From NCBI RefSeq assembly GCF_000150275.1, contig NW_002060949.1:5269193-5333192 (forward strand): a stretch of 64,000 nucleotides of DNA. The letters are read 5' to 3'. Origin of the DNA: Trichoplax adhaerens (Eukaryota; Placozoa; Uniplacotomia; Trichoplacea; Trichoplacidae). Numbering within the stretch: the stretch's first letter is position 1; each line of letters opens with the position of its first letter. Positions 25,733 through 37,380 of the stretch are shown here, piece by piece. The notes under the pieces were generated by a model. It was not told where the DNA came from, made no database searches, and saw nothing but the letters and a program-made list of their open reading frames with translations. Both the position numbers and the translations under genes were made by a program.

Positions 25733-28222
25733 ATGTCGGAGCCGATTAAAATCATCAACAAACTGTTTATTTCATCGACTATAACGAGTCCATTGGAAGC
25801 AGCTTATATTGCATTCCATGCTTCACTCATTGCAAGTGGATTTCAATGTATTGGTTTAGGAGATGAGGTTAGTTTGAAGGCTAAATGCATTGAGTAGTCA
25901 GGATGGTGTGGAAGATCGTCAGGTTGTTTACCAATGCATGATGCAATTGAAATCAATTTTTTTTTCATCTTTTCTCTAGTCAGCCGCCAATGAGGATATA
26001 GGAACGGATAATTTACCATCAGAATGGAATAAAACGAATGTATTTGCTCTTCGATATAAAAATAAATCTGATCGAAAGTTATTGGTCAAAGCTTTGGCTA
26101 TTGATCGTGTTTTAGCTATTAACGCTTTGGTAAATGGCCGCTTATTGCATCAAACTAGATTTCCTACTTTTAAGTTGAAATAACAATTGTACAACACTAG
26201 TGAGGAATGATACTGTAGGAAAAGAGCAGTAGTTCTGTTGTAGTAAGTATATTTTCTACTATTCCATTGCAGAATGCCGAAGAGGATGTTGCCAATATTT
26301 CTATCGACGTGAAGCGACATGTTGAAAATGATCAAGATTTCAGTACTGCAAAAGGGTATGTACATCTACAGTACAGGACAACAATATATAGTAATCCATA
26401 GGCAATATTTAGTTTTATTGATGCTGTGATTTACCTCTTCTTTAGCAAAACATTAAGATAAAACACTCTACATCTGTCATACATAGCTCAATATGTATTA
26501 GCATTTTATTCATCTTTATTAGTAAGATATTATGATGGAATATCCTACATTTATTATACTTAGTTCATTAATTAGCTTCGCAAGAATGGCGTCTTGCATT
26601 TGCGTACCTCAATATATAGATATACGTTAACATTTTATCTTTATTAGCAAGATATTGAAAATGATGTTTCTGCATTTATTATTCATAGCTCAATATAGAT
26701 TCATACTTGATTCATCTTGATTAGCAAAAATATTAAAATGAGAACACCTTACATGCGTATCTCAATATACGCGTATATTGACACTTTATTCATTATATCA
26801 ACTTAGCGAAAATGTATACAAGGAATTATCAGAGCTATTGGAGATTTTAACTACTTTCATATCGCAAAAACTTCAAGCTGACAATAAACCCCAGTCTAAG
26901 TAAGTAATTAATACAGGCGATAAATGGATAAATTATGAAATAGTCATTGCAGAAATAGAAATTTAGCCTTGTATTTAGGGTTGAATAATTAATACTTGCG
27001 ATACAGTAGTAACAGCAAGTAGAACCTCTTGTAACTGTAGTGATGTGTACTGTTAAACAGTACTTTCACTACTTTAAATTCCCTTCATTCCTACGGTAAT
27101 GGGACGAGAATGCTTAGCATTAAGTCATCATGCAATTAGATTTTCTTTCTATTATTTAAAATCTTTGTTATCATACAGAAATGTACCACATCGCTACGCT
27201 GGTAGTACAACGGTCACAAGGCAAGTGCCACCTTCTCGTCCTCCAATTTATCCTGAAGATGATCCATTGCGAATCGGACCTATGCATGTTCCGCGTCCAA
27301 GGTTAGACTACGAGTATTTTATAACCCTATAGTCCGTTGTATTATATTATAGTATTTTGAGGAATAGAAACTTGATAATTACAGTATAACCGATGATAGC
27401 TGGCGGTTGTACAAATTTTAACTTTTAATATAAATACTCTTATACATCCTTAGTTACCAGCAACCATTTTTTAATCCGGATGGCGATCGAATTCCATGCA
27501 TGGGGTAATGATCCGTTATCGGCATGAATTTCACTGTAACTATTTGGCAGCATGCAAACGATATGTGTATACATAAGTTATATAGTGAAGTGCTAAACAT
27601 TTCTTTGTTTTTGAAATGCTAATTATGTAAAAATATTTCATATCCCGAAATAGAGGAGGTAGCATGTTGTTTGATCCTCTACGCTCAGGTGGTATTAGAC
27701 CACCCAATAGTTCACGAAGGTTTCCGCCAGAAAATATGGGTGCAGTCCCTCCAGGAGCTAGATATGATCCAGTAGGTCCTTTCGGATTTGATCCTAGCGG
27801 ACACGGCCCCAGAAGAGGAGAAGGGTTAGTCTGATGTTTACATCGCATACTGTATAAGAAAAGTTGGTAAATTTTGTATACTTTCTATTAGAAGTTTATT
27901 ACTTCGGTGCAAATTGAACGTTGCTTCATTATCGTTCACTTGGATAGATCGTAATGCTGTCTTATAGATGATATTAAAGTATATACTCGTATATACAATT
28001 AAAAAGTAGAAATAGATTTAGTATTTTTATCCGTGTTAATAGCAAATGTCTGATACGACCGTCTGTTTATTGCAAAGAGGAAGGTATTTTATATGCACAG
28101 TACTGTACATTAACGTACATTCACATAAGTCAATTAATATATATATACTATCTACTCTTAGGGTGAATCTAGATCATCTGCCCCCTCCTGGTTTTGGGTC
28201 AGGTTTTGATCCATTTATATGA
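25733..28222 (+). CDS. PSMF1: Proteasome inhibitor PI31
   Basis: Binds the 20S proteasome and modulates its activity and assembly. Eight exons, 288 residues: 25733-25867, 25980-26129, 26273-26355, 26807-26899, 27179-27301, 27454-27504, 27654-27824, 28162-28222. The N-terminal half is the FP (Fbxo7/PI31) domain, with SEWNKTNVFALRYKNKSDRK and LLVKALAIDRV recognisable (about residues 55-85). The second half is the Pro/Gly/Arg-rich PI31 region: PEDDPLRIGP, then GGSMLFDPLRSGG, VPPGARYDPVGPFGFDP and VNLDHLPPPGFGSGFDPFI at the C-terminus. The usual C-terminal HbYX proteasome-binding tripeptide is not canonical: the protein ends PFI, with Phe where Tyr is expected. Convergent with the phosphatase gene downstream. 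Confidence 0.93.
26443..26805. repeat. Degenerate about 75-bp tandem repeat inside PSMF1 intron 3
   Basis: Roughly five units, each with a TTAGC(A)AA-like start (26443, 26572, 26645, 26721 and, at the true acceptor, 26803), a middle such as CATAGCTCAATATGTATTAG or close variants, and an end like CATTTTATTCATCTTTATTAG. The unit includes a string resembling the intron-exon junction of exon 4 (TTAG followed by GCAAAAAT or GCGAAAAT). Units are diverged and differ in length. Confidence 0.65.
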
Positions 28223-29794
28223 TTCTTCAATTTCAAACTGGATAATTTTGCCTAGCAATTGATAATAATACTTGATTATGATGTAGAAGTATACTTTACA
28301 CTCTAAAAAATTGTAAACTTTTAGTATACTGCGGTAAATCTAACTTTAGTAAAGTGAATATAACCGTACTTAATTTAATACGATTTTTGATTAACCCTGC
28401 TAACAGGAAACGATAAATTCGTCGCAGAAAATGGTGTAAATTTTCAATGAGTAATTAATTATTTAAAGACAATCTGAAGATAGTTTGCTGTCCTTTGTAT
28501 ACTAAAGCATTTGTAGTTATTGTTTACATCATACTATTTATGCTGTTCTATAGTAGCTTGTTGCCTGTGTGACCATTCCTATACTCTGATAGCTACTTCA
28601 ATAATAACTTCAAACAACTTCCACGTACTAAAGTATCGGTATTACGTTTGATATTAACGCTTTCAATCTTTTCATCACGAGGCCTAGTGTCTAATATGGA
28701 AAAATGCGATATTGTATATATATCATTTTATCACTACCTTTTGGTAATACAGTATCTTAATAAATATGCCGAATCTCTGATCGCTGGTAAAAGGTAACGA
28801 TATTGAAATGATGACAAATCAATGTATTTCTCTTTCAAATATGAAGTATTTTCGGTTTATCATACTTAGTAATTGTGAATGTATTACTAACAATATTTAC
28901 TCGTATATCCTTACTAAGAACAAATAAAAATACCCTTGCAAAGTGTTACTGATTACGATTCAAAGTTTTTCATATGGATACGCTCTTATATCAAAACCAA
29001 AGAGTTAGATTCGGATACACTAGTTATTGTTATGAGTTGAAAATTTATTGATATATAAAATACTATGGTGCATAACTACAATTAGACATAATTATCATCA
29101 TAACAACTACGGTTCTACACATGATTAAGATATCTTCATACAGGATAAAAAAATAACAACCGTCACTTATGAATTACGATTAAGTTATTTTAGATTGTAA
29201 TCACGTACAGGATTACAAAAAAATTCCCTAGGATAGAACATATGCGCGCATAATAGCAATAAAATCTGACAGTAATCAAGCAAGCAGTAAGGTGGTTACT
29301 TTACATTAAGAACGTCGACAAATATTATAGCATTCACTAAAATTCATTAGCTGGCAATTCGAGAGCCAGTACCGTTGCAATACTATGCACTTATCATATA
29401 ATAACTAACCAGTAAATATAGCATAACTTAATTTGAATAATTAATTAATTAATCTAAGAATTAGGTTTTCAAAAATTAATTAAAATGTATATCAAAGAAA
29501 GATGAATCTAATAGATATGACCAGATACTTATACAAAAATTTACATGTCAAAGTCGGCGAACGATTGTTAACAGATCACTGCAGATATTTCATCAAAGTC
29601 TTAAATTACTTGAATACATAAGCGCATATTGCACTCGTACACTTCATTGAAAGCTAATTAGTGAACGTAAATTATAGTCCCATTTGACACGGCAATTTCA
29701 AGATAGATAGCTACCATATGGACTAACGAGAGCCATACGATTTCAGTATCCAATAGCAAATACGAATTTTGTTGTATAAACCAAGGATTTAAGA
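28223..29794. other. Convergent intergenic region (3' ends of PSMF1 and PTP4A)
   Basis: Very AT-rich, without exons or tandem repeats that I can see. It must hold the 3' UTRs and polyadenylation sites of both flanking genes; AATAAA-like strings occur, for example at about 28760 on plus, but their use cannot be judged here. The TACAGTAC strings common in other spacers are almost absent. Confidence 0.5.
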
Positions 29795-30841
29795 TTACTG
29801 CATACAGCAACCACCGCTTCCTCCATTTTGCTGCGATACAGACTTCAAGCGTCTTTTGGGTCTGTAATGCTCCAAGAAACTAAGCTGTTTCGAATTAATG
29901 GCACCACGACGCTTCCTTTGTAATTACAATGATAAATACACGTTAAAATCGATATAATATTCAATACAGATCTCTTTGCTTGATTACTGTGTCACTTACA
30001 AAATGTTAATAGTCTATCATGAAGTATTGCAGCTATTAATTTATGATATAAAAATAAATATAAAGCTTACTCCCTAATAAATTTGACAGCATCTTCGTAT
30101 TTCATGCCGGCTTCCATTAATGCAAGAGCAACCAGAACCGGAGCCCTATAAAAATTAAACCGTTAGCATGTGCCATTGACCAAATCCGAAAAGAGGAGGA
30201 CTCCTTATTATCTGTTAGTTGTAGGCCAGCATTAGTGCTCACCTTCCAAGCCCAGCAACACAGTGAATTGCTACACAGCAGCCCGGTTTTTCAGCAAATC
30301 GATCAATTAACAAGTCAAACCATTCCTGTACCACCTTAGGAGGAGGTGGACCACCATCCTCGAAAGGCCAATCCTGAATATACGTACGAATACGATGAAT
30401 AAGATGTACTGCACATGATGCACTTTTTTAAAGTACAGATTAATTAATTATTGACAACACTAGCATTGCTTAATGTGTAGTTTCAAACGGTAGTGATGCC
30501 GATCATACTCTACTCAGTGAAATTGGTCACTTACGGTAACTTTAATTCCCTCGTCTACTAGCAGGCTTGCTTCATAAGACGGTTCGCATACACGAATTAG
30601 ATCAGTAGCACCATGATTTTTTAGTTGCTAGAATTCAAAAATAAGGGTATAGTTATTACAGCAATAAAATATATTTTTAGATACTTGAGTATTTTTCTAG
30701 CGACACTTGCACTGGATTAGAGCTGTTAACTACCTTAATAAACTGCGGTATAGTGACAGTTGTTGGGCGATCAGTAATTAGAAATCGCATGCCCTTGAAT
30801 TCAACAATGGATGGTCCAGACATTCCACCTCGAGACATCAT
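29795..30841 (-). CDS. PTP4A: PRL-type protein tyrosine phosphatase (PTP4A)
   Basis: Dual-specificity-like phosphatase anchored to membranes by prenylation; PRLs also bind CNNM magnesium transporters. Exons on the minus strand in order: 30841-30734, 30627-30535, 30373-30243, 30145-30071, 29915-29795; 175 residues, against 173 for vertebrate PRLs. Visible features: [20 protein letters not shown] at the N-terminus, RVCE with the conserved regulatory Cys (about residue 50), the DWPFEDG loop with the general acid Asp (about 73), the active-site loop HCVAGLGR (Cys 105, Arg 111), [20 protein letters not shown], a basic stretch RPKRRLK, and a terminal CaaX box CCMQ for prenylation. The start chosen is the first ATG of [15 protein letters not shown]; the frame stays open upstream to 30991, so a longer N-terminus is possible. 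Confidence 0.95.
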
Positions 30842-31936
30842 TGATTTTTTATACTTTTGGAGTCTCTCACTATACTCAAAGCCAACTATTACAGAGATTG
30901 CTACACCGTTAATGATTTCTTTCTCCCTAGACTGGGTACCAATAGCAACAGTTGCCACTCTATCACTAATATTATGTACATAAAATGGCACGCTCAGTTG
31001 AAGGTTGCAATCCTACTCAGACCATATATACGTATTCGATATTGAGGTAGAACAGTGTAGCACAATTTCTCCACAAGGCTTGAAAATTACCTTTGCCAAA
31101 ATTTGAGACTCGTAAGCGTAGTACCTGTCATTAACTCTAAAAGAATTTCGTTTTTACTGGGATCTTCGATTCTCTACCAAGAATCTTTGCCGCAAGTATT
31201 AACAATAAATTTCACGTTTCACAGTAACGATTATATTGCAAAAAACAAGATCCAATTAATCCATTCGGTGATGTGTTGATTAAAGTAATTCTAGCTGTAC
31301 CAACAGTTTTCGAATTCTTTTCCTATACTGATATTCTCTATTGAAATGCTATCCAATATAGCAGGAATATCCTTGGAAGATAATATTTTAATTAATTCGT
31401 CCCGACAATGATCTCTGCTAATAGTGCTGGGCTTGGCACCAATCGCCACTGTCTTTCAACAACTCAGTTAGTGAGTTAAAGCCACAGCGAAAAACCTTTA
31501 TGAATTGCAATAATAAAAAATTCTTGATCAAATTGAATAATTTCTATAAAATGTTACTAGTAGACAAAGATATGGTGATCAAGCGCATCTTCAATTCAAT
31601 TCAACCATTACAAGACTTGGATTGTGACTACTTTATCAAGTATCGATAACAATAATAGTATCAACGGCAACGATATTATAAATGAGTAAATTTGACGTTT
31701 ACAAGGTAACTACGGTAACTTTTATTATCAGAAATTGAAATTCAAGACACAACAGTCAATGGCGGTTGTAAACTTGTAATGGAAGTATATGCAGTAGGGT
31801 CGATATTACAATACGTAAGATAGAGATGGTTATTACATCGTATTATTGCTTTTGATGAAAAAAAAATATCGCTAGTAGGCATTGCACCAACATAAATGCA
31901 TAGTAATAGTAAAGCGAATACAGTTGGATATTGCAA
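30842..31936 (-). other. Exon-like open frames upstream of PTP4A, gene unknown
   Basis: Four minus-strand open segments look more protein-like than their surroundings: 31936-31779 (hydrophobic start YPTVFALLLLCIYVGAMPTS, resembling a signal peptide, but without an in-frame ATG ahead of it), 31449-31270 (TVAIGAKPSTISRDHCRDEL then KILSSKDIPAILDSISIENI), 31137-31092 (NDRYYAYESQILAK followed by GTAATT), and 30970-30850 (RVATVAIGTQSREKEII onward). The first two can be joined in phase through GTTTAC and an acceptor at 31450. I could not join all four without a stop, and two carry a VAIG motif. This could be a small unrecognised gene, an N-terminal extension of PTP4A, or chance. Confidence 0.25.
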
Positions 31937-34900
31937 TATTCGGATGTATAACGTGTATTTTCATTTTTCAGTTGATTAAAAATAGTAAAACTCGGATTCA
32001 TCTTACGATAATTGAAACTGCATGTTCAGTTAGTACAAGCTAGTGCAGTTTTAATCTTTATATGAAGATAAGCCTTAACCATAGACTGCAGAAGTATAGC
32101 AATACCATTCCAATTGATGGCAAATCATGCCCCAAATAAATAAAAAAAGGAAAAGACGGGTACAATGCAATAAACAATTAACACTGCACTAAACTGTGCC
32201 TTTATTAACTTGACTCCAGTTTCTAGTATGCATAATACAAAAGTTTCTTACAGTAAAGAATCAATAGAGTCGCAATTATACCACGAAAATAAATGTACTT
32301 ACAGTAGTAGAAAGCATTGATACTCAAGCAATATTGTCAAAAACTTTCTTCTAAAATGCATCCCTACTATGCATTACACAGTCCCTTTATACTAACACCG
32401 ATACCGATGGCAAAAAGATTCAGCGTCCGCATCATTTTGACATTCAAATACTGACAGTGGCATAGACTAAATAAAACCCAGTGGTAAAATACTGAAACAA
32501 TTTTCATGACGCATTCAACTATTCAATGCACATATGTGGAGTAGTTACTGTAAAGAGCATCAGACATTATCACGTCAACATACTATATGATTTCTATTAA
32601 GACTAATGTCAATATTTAATGTTAATCTTGGTAAGGGTTCATAATAGTAATTTCATGGTAAATTAGACGATCCTAATAAGTCACTATGGTATAAAATTGG
32701 ACACTATATTAAACTGGCATGTTGCCTAATTTTGCAAGTGATAGAAAAGTTAATCATAGATGATTGCTATGAGCATCCATTTCTTTCCTAAAGCTGCAAG
32801 GATTGTAAATTGGATTTATAGAAACTTGATCTCGAATGACATAATTGATTGAATATTTTTCTTTTATGGCTTTTACTTTCCTCGAATATAAAACCTGCAA
32901 TCATCTTCATTTTCTAATTTGGGTAGTGATGTCATTCTGTTGCTAAGGCAGCAACGAAATGTGAACGGGATTCGATTCATGATACGAATTGTATATATAT
33001 ACAACACTGGCTACAGATAGAACAGTACTACTCATCCATTGTGAAATAAGAGATGGGAAATTTAGGCCAACATATCAATTGATGTATATATCTATATACA
33101 AGAGAGAAAGAAAGTAGTACCGAAACCGTAATCCATTCTCTAGTTTCATGGAGAACACAAGTTAATGTGCTACTACTAATAAAGATCAGCAACAATCATA
33201 TTAATCAGTCTTTCATTATCAAGTCAATATCGTCAAGTCTTGATATCACGAATTTTAGATGCCCAATAAAAAAAAAGAATGAACAGAACTGTTCGATCAA
33301 GTGCAAGTAATAAATAAAGAAGGAGAAACCAAGCGATGTTGATATTAATAGTACCGTATGATTAAGTTGAACTATTCCGTAGCACTTTTGGTACTCTATT
33401 TTCTTCTTGGTTTGGTATAGTATTCCATGGGGAAAAAAAAAAAATGTGTTGCATATACTTGTATTGATGTCAACATCATCCTGCAACAAGAATTAGGCGA
33501 TACAAGACTATGTTTGTTCACTTTAACTGTAAAAAATAGATCAACCTAAAGGAAATTCGGGAGGTGTATCGCGAGTTTGCGACATCTTGTAACATCGCAC
33601 CGAATTACGTATGTGATCCGGTAGACCAAGAGTGAAAAGATTTGTAAAATTTTAGCGACATAGATGAACATTGCAATTTGATAACCGCCATTTTCACAGT
33701 ACAAAAAAATCCTACTGTCACTATTGGCATAAGATCGAGCGATTGAAACAATAATCAATTGATTACCATAACCTTTTTCCTAGAACATGGATGAATGTAG
33801 GTAGTAGTAATGTACTGAACTCGTTTTCTAATTTTCCCTAGAATTTTCAACAAAGAAACACGCTAGAATTCTCTGCAGTGTCTACTTTCCAAAGTGTTTT
33901 TCCAAAACTGTTCAAATATACGATCAGCTTAGCGTATCTATTTGTATCATCTACTCCAATCGATTGACGCAGTGAGAGCAGTTTTCAAAATCAAGTTTGG
34001 CATTTTATTTTTTTTTGGTCCACGGACTTCTCTGCAGTAGTGGCATTCAAAATTCCCTTGCCGTATTTTCCCCAAATCCTCATACAAGAGCTGTTCAATT
34101 ATCGTGGCTATCTATGTCTGATGTATTGGAATGGATGTATGGAGGAGACTTTGGCAATGCAATTGAGGATTATCATCCAATTCAGCATGATTTTATGCTT
34201 TCTACTACAGTACTGAGCATAGACGTATGCAGACGACTATCTATCTAATCTTTCATGCTGAATATTGACAGGTTAAGTTTTCATGTTGCAGTATTGACTA
34301 CTGTCAAAGTGATCGAGGAAATAAAATGAATGATTGCCATATTTCATACAATTTTACCGTCGTACTTTCCTGCAATAATAATACGCATGATACAGTACCG
34401 TAAGCAAGAGTTTGTATAGCTACTACCGCGCGCTCATCTCATTTTTATGAGTAGAATTTTCAAAAGTGAAAAAATTTTTCCATTTTTACAACGTTTGCGT
34501 TCAATATTACTCAAACTTAATACTACAAACGTAGAATGCAGCGAATGACTGTGGAAATATCGTGTAGTACTAGTATGAGTTGGATTGGTAATTGGGTTTG
34601 CTGTGGGTAAAATAACCAAATTGGAAATTTGAATCCTACTTCAAATGGATACTATAGAGAACAGCTGTATATCATTGAATCCAACTTGGATGAAATTTGG
34701 TCAGTGATTTCTATCGACTATCTTGTACAACAAGTCGAGAAAATAAGTGCTCTATTTCCTACACAACATGAATAATATTGCACCTAGTTGAAAAAGATGG
34801 GGTAAATAGGCCCACTGTAACGAGGCACAGCCGCATGCAGCCCAGTTCTACCTCCTATGGTAGTGCGTATGCTTCTTTTTCTTTACAAACTACGATAGGA

Positions 34901-36625
34901 TTAGTCCATTTCTCAGCCTAAAATCATGTCATGTAATAAAAGTTGTCAGCAGTGCATAGTTGGATTGGCCGTCCAGTTTGAACTTGCAATCAGAAAATAT
35001 TGTTCACAATTGAGCAAGGATTGTAAAAAAAAATGGAACGATTACAACACACTCGTTCCGCTTTAGGCAAGTAGATGAAGAAAGTAGAGTAGGAAAGAAT
35101 TGTAGAACGCAGTCTAGTTTGGTTGGACGGTGTTTATAATGATGATGATGATGATGATACTGTCAGGACAATCTCGTTCTTGTCTCTTGAAGGATTGAAC
35201 GCGTAAAAAGATGTCACTAGAATGACGGCTATTTTGTACAGAAATTGAACTAATTGAAAGGGAGAAAAATCAATTGCATTTTCTTCCATTTTCATTTTGT
35301 AGAGAAATAAGCCTGCATTGTATTTTGGCAATCTCAATCAAACTATGAATACTGCGGCAATGCGTCTATAGTCCGTTGCATTGGCTATTTCAAGGAATCT
35401 TTTGAACGTCTGTATATGTGTATGTGTGTATTAAATTGCCATCCTCATTACTTTTCAATGAACTCTTTTACATCAGCGATGCATCCAAGTGTACAAGACC
35501 ACATGCCACATGTCCATCATGGTGTAGATGAAGAACATGGACAAGCGTACTAGACTAGTTGAAGAATAACATTGATTGGAAAAGAAGACATGATTGGAGA
35601 AAGAAGGGTGCATTGGATTGTGTCAAATCAATCCATTCCATTTGCAACACGGGCTTGGTGCCGTTAGGAAAAGCGTCAAATCTCTTCTATTCATGTCCTT
35701 TCCAACGTTGGGCCATGAAATTTTACAACTTTAGGCCCATTATCCGTGCAAAAGATATTAAATCGTAGACGATTGGATTTGATCATTGGTGGAAAAGACT
35801 TGAAGCAATCTTTCATCATGGCGACTGTAAAGTAAAGTAAATGATCATTCTTATCTATTTGACTTTGACTTGATGATGGCAAGTCTTTTATTGTGTTGGA
35901 AGGGGGGAAAAAAAATGCAAGAGTCCATTCAACGCTTCTCTATAGTAGATATGGTTGAAAAAGCGATGGAAAAAAAGGATAAAATGCATGAGAAAAACTT
36001 CTTGCATTGCACATTGAAATGGAATATCATGATTGAAAGTCATGACACCCATCGACAACCTACTGTACCACAAACGATGAAAAATGATGGAAAAAAAGCA
36101 TGTTGTACAAAGCATCGTTATCAAGCCATGTATCGGACACGGTAGATTAGCGTGGAAAAGAAGCATTTCGATCCTTGTCAATCCAATGGATGATGAGCAA
36201 TTCCCTTTGCTCTATCATCCATGCAATCAGCTAGAAGAGAAATGATTCCTTCTGCTTTACCTGAAAACGATCAGTCATTGACGGATTCAATTGATGACCA
36301 GTGAGGAGAGGTTGACGGCAAACGGTTGAAAAATTGGATCAGCCCTGCAGTCGGCAGACGATGGAACACGATTGCAACGACACACTGACCGGGTGAGTCG
36401 TACTTGCCGCTCGACTGCCTGGACAGTACTGTACCGTATTGGAGAGGCAAGCGTTGCAGCGGGGAATACCGACGGACAGCCAGTACGGAGTGTGCCATGG
36501 GGGCGGTCGATGGCGCGGCGTAGACCCCCCTTCAAAACTTGCAAACCGGTCTTTTCCCACTACCACACCGGTTAATGAATGCCAAGCATTTTGCACGCGG
36601 TTGACTTCAATCGTGGTTGTACAGT
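31937..36625. other. Gene-poor region between PTP4A and the 36.6-kb repeat
   Basis: No exon of a recognised family on either strand. Frames of 60-100 codons (for example 33205-33489 minus, 33997-34248 plus, 35870-36145 plus) lack splice context, motifs and similarity that I can recognise. A short (ATG)n microsatellite lies at about 35139-35160. From about 36290 to 36600 base composition shifts towards G+C (CGACGGACAGCC, GGGGGCGGTCGATGGCGCGG), unlike the flanks. Confidence 0.45.
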
Positions 36626-37380
36626 ATGGCCAGTCTACTACTGTTACAGCACTCCACTGTCACGGTCAAAGTCAAAGCTTCTTGCTTTCATCGATCTGCC
36701 ATCGTCCTCGATGGCCTTGCTGAGACATCGAGTACGATGGCAGATAGTCGATGGACGATGTAGCAGTGTGTAGATGGCAATTCGATGGAATCATCCATCG
36801 ACTACTTATCTTGCGCATTCTTACTATGGATGGCCAGTCTACTACTGTTACGGTACCCCACCGTCACGGTCAAAGTAAAAGCTTCTTGCTTTCATCGATC
36901 TGCCATCGTCCTCGATGGCCTTGCTGAGACATCGAGTACGATGGACGATGTAGCAGTATGTTAGATGGCAATTCGATGGAATCATCCATCGACTACTCAT
37001 CTTGCGCATTCTTACTATGGATGGCCAGTCTACTACTGTTACAGCACTCCACTGTCACGGTCAAAGTCAAAGTAAAAGCTTCTTGCTTTCATCGATCTGC
37101 CATCGTACTCGATGGCAGCAAGGACATCGAGTACGGCAGTCTGTCGATGGACGATGCTATAGCATCATCCATCGACTACTCATCTTGCGCATTCTTACTA
37201 TGGATGGCCAGCCTACTACTGTTACGGCACTCCACCGTCACGGTCAAAGTAAAAGCTTCTTGCTTTCATCGATTTGCTATCGTACTCGATAGCAGCAAGG
37301 ACATCGAGTACGGCAGTCTGTCGATGGACGATGCTATAGCATCATCCATCGACTACTCATCTTGCGCATTCTTACTATAG
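36626..37380. repeat. Tandem repeat, about four units of 183-204 bp
   Basis: Units begin with ATGGCCAGTCTACTACTGTT or a near match at 36626, 36830, 37021 and 37204. Each carries a CACGGTCAAAGT block, AAGCTTCTTGCTTTCATCGA, a CATCGT/CTCGATGG segment with internal self-complementarity, and CATCCATCGACTACTCATCT ending in TTGCGCATTCTTACTAT. Spacing shrinks from 204 to 191 to 183. The last full period (183) is a multiple of three, which is why a plus-strand frame of 140 codons (36958-37380) passes through it; I regard that frame as a by-product. Confidence 0.85.

Noticed and set aside
33997-34248. 83-codon plus-strand frame
   Set aside because: No splice sites in phase with neighbours, no known motif and no similar frames nearby; likely chance.
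35559-36596. Cluster of overlapping frames on both strands
   Set aside because: They overlap each other in several frames with low-complexity lysine- or arginine-rich content; nothing supports one over another, so none is called as a gene.
36958-37380. 140-codon plus-strand frame with internal repeats
   Set aside because: It lies wholly inside a DNA tandem repeat whose 183-base period keeps the frame; other units shift the frame, and there is no recognisable domain or splice context.
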